Shown: positions 50,004-59,791, counted from the first letter of the stretch. The stretch: DNA of 64,000 nt from an uncultured Clostridia bacterium (GCA_947175335.1 CAMWMF010000010.1:1-64000), one strand, 5' to 3'. A program made the numbers and translations. Notes: generated from the letters alone by a model not told the origin.

Positions 50004-52523
50004 ATGAAAAAGATATTCGACATTACGGGTATGACATGCGCGGCGTGTGCGTCGCATGTGGAAAAGGCGGCTAAGGGAGTGGACGGCGTAAAAAGCGCCG
50101 AGGTCAGTCTGCTACTCAACCGCTTGACTGTGGACGCCGATATACCCGACGGTGATATTATCGCGGCGGTGGAGCGCGTCGGCTACGGCGCGAGCGTCGC
50201 GGGGGAAAAAAGCGGCAGCAAATCGGCGCCCTCCGACAAAACTCACGATTACGCCAAAACGCTGTTATGGCGGTTTGTGCTGTCTATAGCGTTTCTTATT
50301 CCGCTTATGTATTTTTCGATGGGGCATATGGTTGGCTTCCCGATGGGCGCGCTCGACCCGCACAAAAATCCGTCGTCGTTCGCGCTTATTCAGCTTGTTC
50401 TCACCACGCCCGTGCTCATAATCAACGGAAGGTTTTTTGTAAGCGGAGTCAAGTCAGTGCTGCACAAATCGGCGAACATGGATACGCTTGTGTCGCTTGG
50501 CAGCGGCACGTCGTATATTTACGGAATAGTTTTGCTGTTTGTTATAAACGGTCAAATGGCGAATAACGACCCTGCTGCCACGCAGACGGCAATGGGCTTG
50601 TTTTTCGAGTCGGCCGCAATGATACTCGCGCTTGTCACGCTCGGTAAATTTTTGGAAGCCAAATCCAAGGGCAAAACGCGCTCTGAGGTTGATAAGCTGC
50701 TTAAATTGCGCCCGCAAACGGCTACCGTGTTGCGCGACGGAAAGCAGCAAACTATATCGATAGACGACATAGCAGTGGGCGACACCGTTATAGTAATGCC
50801 AGGGGAGTATATTCCGTGCGACGGCGTTATAACAAGCGGTTCGACAACGCTGGACAAATCGGCTATAACGGGCGAATCGATGCCCGAGGAAGCGACGGTG
50901 GGCAGCGCCGCTACATCCGCAGTGCTCAACATTACGGGCAGAGTCGAAATGCGCGCGCAGTCGGTGGGCAAGGACACGACGCTCAGCAAGATAATCGAGC
51001 TAATAGAAAACGCGGGCGGCAGTAAAGCGCCCATACAAAAGATAGCCGACAAGGTGTCGGCGGTGTTTGTGCCTACGGTGTGCGCATTGGCGCTTGTCAC
51101 GCTTATCGTGTGGCTGTTTGTCGGCACTGTCGCACAGGCGCTTACAATGGCTATTTCGGTGCTTGTCATATCCTGTCCGTGTGCGCTGGGACTGGCAACG
51201 CCTGTCGCCGTAATGGCCGGAACGGGCAGAGCTGCGGCGTACGGCGTGCTTGTAAAGAACGCCGAGGTACTGCAAGGACTGGAAGGCGTTGAAATATTCG
51301 CGCTGGACAAAACCGCTACCATAACCGAGGGGAAGCCGCGCGTAACCGAAATAAAGGCATACGGTCAGCTTGACGGCGATACGGATGCCGTACTCGGTAT
51401 TGCCGCCGCGCTTGAACGCGCATCGACGCACCCGCTTGCCAACGCGATAATACAAGCGGCTAGTGAAAAGAACGTAGCGGAAAAGTCGGCCACGGACAGT
51501 ACGTACCGCATAGGGTACGGAATGGTCGGTACGGTGGACAAAACAGAATATGCGCTGGGCGGGGCTCGGCTTATGAGCGAGTTCGGCGTTACCGTGGAGG
51601 GCGACAGCGCCGCTACGGTATACCTGTGCAAGCGCGGACAGCTTTTGGGCGCGATAACGGTGGAGGACGAAATCCGTCCGACAAGCCGACAGGCGATAGA
51701 ACGCATAAAGAGCGTGGGTGCGCGCGTAGTAATGATTACGGGCGACGGCAAGGAACAAGCCAAACGCATTGCGGCCAAGGCGGGCATAACCGAGGTGTAC
51801 TGCAACGTTTTGCCCGACGGCAAGCTTGATATTGTGGAAAAGCTCAAAGCTCAGGGCAAGACGGCAATGGTAGGCGACGGCATAAACGACGCGCCGGCGC
51901 TCAAAGCGGCGGACGTAGGTATTGCTATCGGTTCGGGCACCGACGTCGCTATCGAGGCGGCGGACGTCGTGCTTGTCAAGTCCGACCTCGGCGACGTGCC
52001 GCGGGCAATGGCGGTGTCGCACATGACGCTGCGCAACGTCAAGCAAAACCTGTTTTGGGCGTTCATATACAATGCGCTCGGCATACCGCTTGCGGCGGGC
52101 GTGCTGTATGCTGTGGGCGTAACGCTCAATCCGATGATAGCCGCGGCTGCAATGGCGTTTTCGTCGCTGTTTGTGGTGTGTAACGCGCTGCGCCTTACGG
52201 CAATGAAGTTCGGCGATGCGCAGGTTGCGCGAAAGCTGAAAAAGATTAAACATAAAAACGGCGGTGCGAATAACGGCGCTGCCGACAAGCTTGTAATAAA
52301 CGACCAAGGTCGAGGAGGTAACAATATGAAAACTGTTCTCAAAGTGCAAGGCATGAGCTGCGGACACTGCTCAGCAAGAGTGCAAAAGGCGCTTGCCGCC
52401 GTTGCGGGCGTGACAAACGCCGAAGTCGATTTGGCAATCGGCACCGCCACGGTAGAAGGCGACTTTGACGTAGCAGCCGCGGTAGCCGCAGTGGAAAACG
52501 CGGGATACGAGTGCAAGGCGTAA
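50004..52523 (+). CDS. copA: Copper-type P1B ATPase fused to a CopZ-like domain
   Basis: This 839-residue pump exports Cu(I). It has one N-terminal metal-binding domain (GMTCAAC, Cys 12 and 15), the CPC membrane motif (SCPCALGLATP), TGES, the STHP site and GDGINDAPAL. The phosphorylation motif reads DKTAT instead of the near-invariant DKTGT. After the last helices, a short linker leads to a second metal-binding domain (GMSCGHC, about 775-839) that looks like a fused CopZ chaperone. That part has its own ribosome site and start at 52326. No CsoR or CopY gene adjoins it. Confidence 0.93.
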   Translation: MKKIFDITGMTCAACASHVEKAAKGVDGVKSAEVSLLLNRLTVDADIPDGDIIAAVERVGYGASVAGEKSGSKSAPSDKTHDYAKTLLWRFVLSIAFLIPLMYFSMGHMVGFPMGALDPHKNPSSFALIQLVLTTPVLIINGRFFVSGVKSVLHKSANMDTLVSLGSGTSYIYGIVLLFVINGQMANNDPAATQTAMGLFFESAAMILALVTLGKFLEAKSKGKTRSEVDKLLKLRPQTATVLRDGKQQTISIDDIAVGDTVIVMPGEYIPCDGVITSGSTTLDKSAITGESMPEEATVGSAATSAVLNITGRVEMRAQSVGKDTTLSKIIELIENAGGSKAPIQKIADKVSAVFVPTVCALALVTLIVWLFVGTVAQALTMAISVLVISCPCALGLATPVAVMAGTGRAAAYGVLVKNAEVLQGLEGVEIFALDKTATITEGKPRVTEIKAYGQLDGDTDAVLGIAAALERASTHPLANAIIQAASEKNVAEKSATDSTYRIGYGMVGTVDKTEYALGGARLMSEFGVTVEGDSAATVYLCKRGQLLGAITVEDEIRPTSRQAIERIKSVGARVVMITGDGKEQAKRIAAKAGITEVYCNVLPDGKLDIVEKLKAQGKTAMVGDGINDAPALKAADVGIAIGSGTDVAIEAADVVLVKSDLGDVPRAMAVSHMTLRNVKQNLFWAFIYNALGIPLAAGVLYAVGVTLNPMIAAAAMAFSSLFVVCNALRLTAMKFGDAQVARKLKKIKHKNGGANNGAADKLVINDQGRGGNNMKTVLKVQGMSCGHCSARVQKALAAVAGVTNAEVDLAIGTATVEGDFDVAAAVAAVENAGYECKA
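52313..52318 (+). promoter_or_regulatory. Internal ribosome site within copA
   Basis: AGGAGG at 52313-52318 lies seven bases before the in-frame ATG 52326, an ideal spacing. In the CopA reading it encodes part of the linker DQGRGGNN. Confidence 0.75.
52326..52523 (+). CDS. copZ: CopZ-like copper chaperone, nested in-frame
   Basis: Starting at ATG 52326, 65 residues form a complete heavy-metal-associated domain (MKTVLKVQGMSCGHCSARV, then an alpha-beta tail ending NAGYECKA), the normal size of CopZ. It shares the frame and stop codon of copA, so two products are expected: the fused pump and a free chaperone. CopZ carries Cu(I) to CopA. The layout suggests that a separate copZ lost the stop codon between it and copA. 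Confidence 0.65.
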   Translation: MKTVLKVQGMSCGHCSARVQKALAAVAGVTNAEVDLAIGTATVEGDFDVAAAVAAVENAGYECKA

Positions 52524-52603
52524 GTAAATATCATAAATCGGCCATATAAACGGCACAAAAAATTAAAATCACATTAGAATAAGATTAGGAATGAGCATTG
52601 CCG

Positions 52604-52632
52604 TTGACAAATGTCGACCGACAGTGTATAAT
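52604..52632 (+). promoter_or_regulatory. Promoter of large anchored protein
   Basis: TTGACA (52604-52609) and TATAAT (52627-52632) are 17 bp apart. Confidence 0.85.
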
Positions 52633-52663
52633 TGTGCATGTAAAGCTTGAAAGTGGGGTTTGT

Positions 52664-55600
52664 ATGGCTAAAAAAGTTGCTGTTCCCGATGAAGATGCCA
52701 TCGAACAAAACGGCGGTATAAAAAAGAAAAAAAAGCGTAATTGTTGTTGCACCTGCTGTTTGGTTGTGATAATTATTATGCTTGTTTTATTTTTGGGCGC
52801 GTTCATAACGGGCTGGATTTTGGGTGACAAATACACCAAAAAGCTTTTCGGTCTATCCATGGGCGACACCTTGGGCGTGGTAAGCGACTTGTATTGGACG
52901 GACGATTCCGACGTAGTTTCGCGTCCGTACACAAGTAAGGACCTCGACGGATTTTACAGCGAAATCAAGCGTAACGTACTGCTTAAAGACAGTGCGGAAA
53001 TAGATTTTGAGTCGGCGCTTAACGCGGCGGTGGACAAATACTTAAACAGCGACAGCACAGCGCCGCAACTAAACGCAAGCTCCGACGCCGAAGGCAACCC
53101 CGACGGCAAGTCCGACGAATCTAGCGTTATCGATATCTTTGTGGATATGATAGTGGGCGTGCTCAACCGCGAAAACATAGACATAGAACGGCTTAACGGT
53201 TATCCCGAAAAGGACGAATACATATTCAATCTTAACGACAAGCAACTTGCCGCGTTTGTTAATTGCGTGCTGAAATCGGTGCTTAAAAAAGCTGTCAAGC
53301 TGGACGCGTTAAAGGACGTGGCGGAAATGGTCAGTCTGGATCAAGTGGTTGCGCTTAAACAAATTTGCTTTACCGCCAACTCCGTAAAAGGTGAGGACGG
53401 TGCGTCGCAGGTTAAGGCCGCGTCTGCCGAAATCACAGTATGGATAGGCTTGCAGGACGCTGCCGGTCAAGCAATCAAATATTTTTTGAATGAAGCCAAG
53501 CAGGGCTGGGCAGGCGGACTGGTAAGCTGGTTTGGCAATGTTATACTGCCCGAAAACCTGTATCTTACAGTGTCAATTCCGCTGTCCGGCGAGGATAACG
53601 TGGCGTCGATTAGGATTAACGACATGAACACTGACGAGCGTGAGCGTGCCAACAAGCTGATCAACGGCATAATTAAGCTTGTCAACGGCGACGATTCCAA
53701 AACGCTGGACAACGTTATCGACGATTTTGTAGCACAAATCAGGCCGACGCTCGAAAAGGCTACCGAGCATATGGATTTTACCGACGCGAGCAATGGTACG
53801 ATTCGCATGGATTTGCTGGAAACGGTAGCGCAAATCGCAAGCATCGAAATAGCGGAAGGGCAAAAGCTGACCAAAGCCGACTTTTTGTACGTGCTTCAAG
53901 CGCTTTTGTCCGACAAGACCGAGCAGTTGAATTCGCTCGAACCGTTCCGTTACGACAACTGGTACTCGGTGGACGGCGAAATCAGGTACATGCCGACGGG
54001 CGGCGCCATTGAAAACAAAATAGACTACGAGCAAAAGTTTATAGAGCAAATCGAGCAAAAGTACGCAATAGACTTTGGCGAGAGTAAAAATTTGGCCGAG
54101 GTGTTGGAGCTGCTAGGCATATCGCTGGACGGATCCAACAACACCAGCATTGGGTCTACCGACTTACTCGACAAGATGGACGGCAATAGGTTTAACGCTT
54201 TGCTCGACGAAAACATAAACGATATACAATTGAATATTACGGATAGAATGTTGGGCGCGGCGTTTTCCGGGCAAATGGATAAGCTGCTCTCGGGCAATGC
54301 CGATTTGCAAAAGCTTGATATGACGCTTGACGCGTTGACGTTCGTCAAAAAGTCCGACCCCGACAAGTCCAACCACCTTTACGCACTGCTTGCAGTGGAG
54401 GTGAACGTAAGCGGACTTATCGACGCGGAAGCGGGCGGGCAAAACAGCATGGTAAACAAGCTTGTCAAGGGGCTTATGCCGGAAAGTATACTGCTAACCG
54501 TCACCGTCGATATCACGCGTGACCGCAGCGTTACGCGCGACAGCGCGGAGTTTGTAATAAATTCGTGCAAAAACACCGACCGTGTGCTTGATATTATGGA
54601 GCGCCTTGTGCCGGAGATTAAGCTCAACGAAGTTTCCGACAAGATAAGCAGTACGCTAAACGATATGCTCGATCAAATGGAAGACCGCAAGCTTAATATC
54701 GCGCTTGCCGCTACTACGTTTGAATACAATTCCGACCTGGGTAAATGGCTGGGCGACAGCGGCGCAATAGTGATGCCCGACATTTTCTCTGTCGTTGCCG
54801 ACTTGGTGTTGGTGGACGAGGGCGGCAATAAGGTTGTAACCTCCGAACAGCTTCAACACGTAATACGCGACCTTAACAATCCCGCCGATATAACTGCAAC
54901 TCAGCCCGACGGCTACGGCGATTTTATAGACGACGTGTTTGACAAATATTATTTGACCGATCCCACGCAGCTGCCCGAGCCCAAACCGGCCGTTACGGAC
55001 TTTAAGGGACTGACCGAGTATATGTCCGACTTTTCTACCGACAAGCTGCGCGTATACGGCAGGGACGGTATCGCTCACGATACAAGGCAGATGTCCGCTC
55101 TCCATCCCGTAATGAGCGCGACCGAGCTACTTGCGCTGCTCAATGACAATATGGACGGCAAGGACTCTATACAGTCGTATAGCATTGTCAAGGTGGATAT
55201 AGGCGACAATACGCTTTCGGTAACTGTGTCCGTAGCGTTGAGCAGCCTGCTTACCGACGCCGCGCAGGTGCAAAAGTTGATTGCGGCGACCGAGCTGTAT
55301 GCAACGGCTACCTTCCACACCGACCAAGTGACGGGGGACGGCACGGAGGACAATCCGTACGGCTACGGCGTTTCGCTTGAAATCAACGTCCAAAAGCAGG
55401 GTGAAAACTCCGTAATGGACGACGACACTTACGACGCAATGCTCAATATAGTCAAGTTCTTTGCAAAGGACTTCGATATCGCAAATCAAGTCAAAGATTT
55501 CGGCGTTATACTGTACGAGCAAATGCAAAGCCTTAATTCGAGTATGGGCGGAGACGAAAATCTTCAGCTGTTCACGTTTACCGAAAACGGGTTGGAGCTT

Positions 55601-56518
55601 ACCGACTTCTATACGTTCCTCGCGCTCAAAATGGAGCCCGGACTCATCGAAGACGGTTATACCAACGAGGATATTAGAAAGACGTTGCAGGGCTTATACA
55701 CATACGACGAAACTGCGCCCAATGATAATAACTTTATAGTAAGCGACATAATGTTCAACACGCCGTCCGAAAAGGGCAGTAGGCGGTGGACGAACGACGA
55801 AGTTACCGGTAATTTGACAACCGGCGAGGGCGGACTGTACGGCAACACGCATTTGGACGTCGACTTTAACGGCTTCCTAAAACAGGGCGTGGAAGTAATG
55901 GCGAAAGACGGCGAAGTTACCGTCGAGCAAACGATGATCTTGGCCAAGGGCGACAAGCGTGACAAAGTAGCTGCCGTGCGCACATGGCTTACACAAAGAC
56001 TTAAATTAAGTGAAGCCGACGGCGTGGACGAAAACTCCGATTATCTTGCCGTAACGTTCTCCATGACAATGGGTAACTTTGTGGGTGGCGACGGCGAAGG
56101 CTCCAACGACGCAAAATCGATGTTCCCCACCAAAATTTACGCGACGGTCGTGTACAAGTACAACGCCGCGGCGACGGGCGATAAGTTTACCGTTGTCGGC
56201 GGTATAAGCGAAGACGACGTCGCGCCCGTGCTGGTGTTCAACAATATGGACGGTGCCCAGTACGACATAATGGTACGCCTGATGGGCGCCAATCCCACCG
56301 GCGAGGATACCGGCGCGTCTGCCGACGGCAAGGTCAATATCAAGACCATAGCAAAAGAGGGCGCAAAGGTTCTTAACGGTATGACCCATATCGATGTGGG
56401 CGGAATCAAAGTCGATACCACAATCACATTCTCCGCCACAAGCGACACCGTCGATCCTCCGGAGGCGGGTATGGGTAAGGTATTCATAAGCAAACCCGCT
56501 CCTTCCTTTGGCGGTTAA
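52664..56518 (+). CDS. Large single-pass membrane protein of unknown function
   Basis: This 1284-residue protein has a basic N-terminus (KKKKKR), a Cys cluster CCCTCC and one membrane helix (about 30-55), then more than 1200 outward-facing residues. The Cys cluster at the membrane face could be acylated. The exterior is acidic, mixed alpha-beta, with recurring V-x-[LV]-x-V-x-[IL] strands and NxxD-type turns; internal duplication is possible but I could not prove it by eye. The start at ATG 52664 is set by the promoter at 52604; earlier starts would be upstream of transcription. It is one gene with its own terminator. I recognise no family. Confidence 0.75.
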   Translation: MAKKVAVPDEDAIEQNGGIKKKKKRNCCCTCCLVVIIIMLVLFLGAFITGWILGDKYTKKLFGLSMGDTLGVVSDLYWTDDSDVVSRPYTSKDLDGFYSEIKRNVLLKDSAEIDFESALNAAVDKYLNSDSTAPQLNASSDAEGNPDGKSDESSVIDIFVDMIVGVLNRENIDIERLNGYPEKDEYIFNLNDKQLAAFVNCVLKSVLKKAVKLDALKDVAEMVSLDQVVALKQICFTANSVKGEDGASQVKAASAEITVWIGLQDAAGQAIKYFLNEAKQGWAGGLVSWFGNVILPENLYLTVSIPLSGEDNVASIRINDMNTDERERANKLINGIIKLVNGDDSKTLDNVIDDFVAQIRPTLEKATEHMDFTDASNGTIRMDLLETVAQIASIEIAEGQKLTKADFLYVLQALLSDKTEQLNSLEPFRYDNWYSVDGEIRYMPTGGAIENKIDYEQKFIEQIEQKYAIDFGESKNLAEVLELLGISLDGSNNTSIGSTDLLDKMDGNRFNALLDENINDIQLNITDRMLGAAFSGQMDKLLSGNADLQKLDMTLDALTFVKKSDPDKSNHLYALLAVEVNVSGLIDAEAGGQNSMVNKLVKGLMPESILLTVTVDITRDRSVTRDSAEFVINSCKNTDRVLDIMERLVPEIKLNEVSDKISSTLNDMLDQMEDRKLNIALAATTFEYNSDLGKWLGDSGAIVMPDIFSVVADLVLVDEGGNKVVTSEQLQHVIRDLNNPADITATQPDGYGDFIDDVFDKYYLTDPTQLPEPKPAVTDFKGLTEYMSDFSTDKLRVYGRDGIAHDTRQMSALHPVMSATELLALLNDNMDGKDSIQSYSIVKVDIGDNTLSVTVSVALSSLLTDAAQVQKLIAATELYATATFHTDQVTGDGTEDNPYGYGVSLEINVQKQGENSVMDDDTYDAMLNIVKFFAKDFDIANQVKDFGVILYEQMQSLNSSMGGDENLQLFTFTENGLELTDFYTFLALKMEPGLIEDGYTNEDIRKTLQGLYTYDETAPNDNNFIVSDIMFNTPSEKGSRRWTNDEVTGNLTTGEGGLYGNTHLDVDFNGFLKQGVEVMAKDGEVTVEQTMILAKGDKRDKVAAVRTWLTQRLKLSEADGVDENSDYLAVTFSMTMGNFVGGDGEGSNDAKSMFPTKIYATVVYKYNAAATGDKFTVVGGISEDDVAPVLVFNNMDGAQYDIMVRLMGANPTGEDTGASADGKVNIKTIAKEGAKVLNGMTHIDVGGIKVDTTITFSATSDTVDPPEAGMGKVFISKPAPSFGG

Positions 56519-56546
56519 TGTAAAGATAAATAAAATTTTGAATTGG

Positions 56547-56573
56547 GCCCTCTCGTTATAGAGAGGGCTTTTA
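56547..56573 (+). terminator. Rho-independent terminator
   Basis: GCCCTCTC (56547-56554) pairs with GAGAGGGC (56561-56568), followed by TTTTATT. Confidence 0.88.
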
Positions 56574-56694
56574 TTCTGCATAATTTCGTCATAATAAGGC
56601 AAAATAAAGTAAATGGTTATTCAATTTGTCAAAATATATGGCGCCAAACTGTACAAAATGCCTAAAAAATCATCAAGATTTTTTTAAAATCCTA

Positions 56695-56723
56695 TTGACA
56701 AAGGCAACATATAATGATAAAAT
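56695..56723 (+). promoter_or_regulatory. Promoter of maltodextrin operon
   Basis: TTGACA (56695-56700) and TAAAAT (56718-56723) are 17 bp apart. A strong GGAGG (56752-56756) precedes malE. No clear LacI-type or catabolite operator could be settled on. Confidence 0.7.
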
Positions 56724-56761
56724 TTACATAGCAATATAAAAATTCATTATGGAGGAAATTT

Positions 56762-58159
56762 ATGAAGAAATTGCTGGCAACATTATTGGCGTCTACCATG
56801 GCGCTTTCGGCTATCGGCGGCTTAGTCGCCTGTGGCGGTGACGGCAACGGCGACGATCCCAACACCATTACCGTATGGGCACCAGAAAACTCCCATGGCT
56901 CCGAAGAGGAAGGAACGGGATACAAGGGCATGATTGCCGGATGGAAAGAAGCTTATCCCGAATATGCGCATTACAACGTAAGGTTTGTAGCAAAGGCCGA
57001 GAGTGATGTTAACAGCTCTTTAGGTAACAACCCTGCTGCGGGGGCGGAAATATTCTTCTTTGCGTCCGACCACTATAGAGATCTTGTTCACAACAAGGGC
57101 CTTCAACCGCTTACCGACGAGTATGTGCAACAAATAAAGGCACGTGACGAAAAATTTACGTATGAATTTGTCACCGACGACGACAATAAAATGTGGGCGT
57201 TTCCTACAACCAACGACAACGGCTACTTCTTGTGGTACAACGACGAGTATTTAAGCGAAGACGACGTTAAAGATCTTGACTCTTTGATTGCGGCGTGCAA
57301 TGCGCAAAACGTACACTTTTCGTTCCCTTACGGTGTTTCTTGGTATGCCGCCTCGTTTATGATGGGTATGGGCTGCAAATTCAACTACGACGATGAAGAT
57401 CACTATATTTGCGACGCGAATACCCCTGCGGCAAAAGGCGCAGCCAAAGCTATGTTTAAGTATGCCAACTCTGCCAACAACATCGACGGCGTAAAAGATA
57501 CCAAGGGCAAAAAGACGGACGTAATAGTTTCCGTCGAAGACCCCAGTGCCGGCTTGGCAGACGGTACAATCGGTGTGGCTATGTCCTATGCATCTCGGTA
57601 CACTGATATCGAGAAAGCTTATCGCAACAAATACACCAGCACTGCTACCGGTACAGTCGACGAGGAAAAGCTTGAGGAAGCTTTGAGTCACCTCAAAGCC
57701 ACGGTTCTCCCCACGTTTAAGGCTACTGTCGACGGCACAACCGAAGAAAAAACGTACCACATGGGCACCTTCTACGGCGGCAAGTACTGCGGCGTAAACC
57801 GCTCCAAATCGGAAGCTAAGATTGTTGCTTCGTTCTCGCTTGCAAACTGGTTCACCAAAGAGGAAGGCCAAAAGGTTCGCTTTGAGGCGGACGGCGCAGG
57901 CCCCAGCAATAAGAACGCGGCTGCGTTGGAAAATGTGCAAAAGAGCATCGGTATTCAAGCGTACAAAGCACAAGTAGCACTCGGCGACGAGACAAACTGC
58001 ATACAAGGCGCGCAAAAGGGAACATTCTGGGAAAACATCAACAAATTTTCCGAGGGTGTGTTCGAGCGCAAAGTAGACGCCGGTTCGGATGTTGACTATA
58101 CGACCGAGATAGGCATGTTGGCACAGCTTGCAAAGATTGCCGCCGACATAGGCAACTAA
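56762..58159 (+). CDS. malE: Maltose/maltodextrin-binding lipoprotein
   Basis: This 465-residue binding protein has a signal ending GGLVAC (Cys near 24) and the extracellular solute-binding fold of the MalE group (TITVWAPENSHG at the start, and a DPSAGLADGTIGVAMSY segment). The next genes are its permeases and two starch-degrading enzymes, which supports alpha-glucan oligosaccharides as the ligand. A 15-bp hairpin after the stop should raise malE transcript levels over malFG. Confidence 0.88.
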   Translation: MKKLLATLLASTMALSAIGGLVACGGDGNGDDPNTITVWAPENSHGSEEEGTGYKGMIAGWKEAYPEYAHYNVRFVAKAESDVNSSLGNNPAAGAEIFFFASDHYRDLVHNKGLQPLTDEYVQQIKARDEKFTYEFVTDDDNKMWAFPTTNDNGYFLWYNDEYLSEDDVKDLDSLIAACNAQNVHFSFPYGVSWYAASFMMGMGCKFNYDDEDHYICDANTPAAKGAAKAMFKYANSANNIDGVKDTKGKKTDVIVSVEDPSAGLADGTIGVAMSYASRYTDIEKAYRNKYTSTATGTVDEEKLEEALSHLKATVLPTFKATVDGTTEEKTYHMGTFYGGKYCGVNRSKSEAKIVASFSLANWFTKEEGQKVRFEADGAGPSNKNAAALENVQKSIGIQAYKAQVALGDETNCIQGAQKGTFWENINKFSEGVFERKVDAGSDVDYTTEIGMLAQLAKIAADIGN

Positions 58160-58186
58160 TCGAATATAACGAATAAATCATGACGG

Positions 58187-58227
58187 TTTTCGCCGAGCCG
58201 ATAAACTCGGCTCGGCGAAAATTCTTT
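58187..58227 (+). terminator. Hairpin between malE and malF
   Basis: TTTTCGCCGAGCCGA (58187-58201) pairs perfectly with 58207-58221, loop TAAAC, followed by TTCTTTTTT. It should act as a partial terminator or protect the malE 3' end, because the operon continues. Confidence 0.85.
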
Positions 58228-58243
58228 TTTATAGGAGTAAATT

Positions 58244-59791
58244 ATGGCAGACAATACCAAAGCCGCCACTCCTACTTGGAAGTTATACAACAGACCGTGG
58301 TACCAAAAATTTGGATTAGCTATTTGGAACTACATAAAAAACGTCGGTCTTATGTTGTGGAGCGTAATTCGCGCAATACCCAAAAAGATTTGGGGCTTTA
58401 TATGCGCGATAGGGCTGTGCTTTCAGGGCTTGTGGTTTAGGTTTAAAAAAGGCGACTGGCGCACAAGAATGTCGTATCTCATCATGGGGTTTGGCTGTTT
58501 TTCGCGCAGTCCCAAACAATTTTTGAAGGGCTTTTTGCTGCTCGCCGTAGAAGTACTGTTTATTTTGTTTATGGTATTCGTAGGCGCGCACAATCTTTAT
58601 ATGCTCGGTTCGTTGGGCGACGTCGGTTGGGTGGACAATCCCAGTGGCATAGGCGGATATATTGTTGATAACTCGCTCAAAATAATGATTTTCAGCGTTA
58701 TGTCGTTGATGCTGATGATCTTTTTTGTGTATATGTACATCAAAAATACGGAAATCGCTTACGCTACGCAAAAGCGTGTGGAAGCGGGCTTGCCCCTTAC
58801 CACCCCCAAGCACCAGCTCAATTACGCGCTTAACGACGGTTATCATGTAACCGTACTTACGTTGCCCATACTCGGCATACTGTTCATCACCGTTTTGCCG
58901 CTTGTGTGCAACATTTTGGTCGCGTTTACCAACTTCGACTACCAGCACGCGCCCATGGCAGGTGAGCTGTTCGATTGGGTAGGCTTCCAGTCGTTTAACA
59001 CGGTATTTACCAAATCGTACGGCGATGCAATTTGGAGCGTTCTCGGTTGGACTATTATATGGGCTGTCTTTGCGACGTTTACCAACTTCTTCTTTGGCAT
59101 GTTCCTCGCAATGATCATCAACAAAAAGTCTATCAAGCTCAAGGTATTTTGGCGTACTTGCTTTGTTATAGTAATAGCCGTGCCCGACTTTGTTTCGCTT
59201 TTGATGATGAGTAAGTTCTTCGCGTACAGTAAGCTGACTACGGAAACCGGTACATTCAACCGAATATTGATGACATGGTTCAATTTGGACGCTAATATAA
59301 ACTGGTTGGGTGATATCGCTCACGGCGGATTGTTGCCACGTGTAATGGTTATAGTAATCAACCTTTGGCGCGGTATGCCGTTTACAATGCTTTCCACCTA
59401 CGGCATACTTATGAACATCCCCGAGGAGCTGTACGAATCCAGCCGTATAGACGGCGCAGGACCTGTTCGCAGGTTTGTTTCAATCACCTTCCCGTACATA
59501 ATGTTTGTTATGGGCCCTCAGCTTATAACGACGTTTACAGGCAATATCAACAACTTCAACGTTATATTCTTCTTGACTGGCGGCGGCCCCAACATACGTG
59601 TGGGCGGCATTGCTCCCGGACAAACCGACCTTCTTGTTACTTGGTTGTACAAAATGACGGTAAGTTCTACCGACAAAGAGTATAGCAACGGTGCGGTTCT
59701 CGGTATATTCACGTTCATCATTTCCAGTATATTTGCTTTGATCGTGTTTAACAGTTCCAAATCGGTTAAGCAGGAGGATACTTTCCAATGA
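58244..59791 (+). CDS. malF: Maltodextrin ABC permease MalF
   Basis: This 515-residue permease has the MalF layout: extended N-terminus with extra helices (about 75-165) and then six core helices with the EAA loop (ELYESSRIDGAGPVRRFVSITFP). It is longer than MalG for that reason. ATG 58244 follows AGGAG. It overlaps malG by four bases (ATGA). Confidence 0.92.
   Translation: MADNTKAATPTWKLYNRPWYQKFGLAIWNYIKNVGLMLWSVIRAIPKKIWGFICAIGLCFQGLWFRFKKGDWRTRMSYLIMGFGCFSRSPKQFLKGFLLLAVEVLFILFMVFVGAHNLYMLGSLGDVGWVDNPSGIGGYIVDNSLKIMIFSVMSLMLMIFFVYMYIKNTEIAYATQKRVEAGLPLTTPKHQLNYALNDGYHVTVLTLPILGILFITVLPLVCNILVAFTNFDYQHAPMAGELFDWVGFQSFNTVFTKSYGDAIWSVLGWTIIWAVFATFTNFFFGMFLAMIINKKSIKLKVFWRTCFVIVIAVPDFVSLLMMSKFFAYSKLTTETGTFNRILMTWFNLDANINWLGDIAHGGLLPRVMVIVINLWRGMPFTMLSTYGILMNIPEELYESSRIDGAGPVRRFVSITFPYIMFVMGPQLITTFTGNINNFNVIFFLTGGGPNIRVGGIAPGQTDLLVTWLYKMTVSSTDKEYSNGAVLGIFTFIISSIFALIVFNSSKSVKQEDTFQ

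Noticed and set aside
51000-52367. 455-codon frame opposite copA
   Set aside because: Antisense shadow of a well-supported P-type ATPase; rich in Arg, His and Tyr as such shadows usually are.
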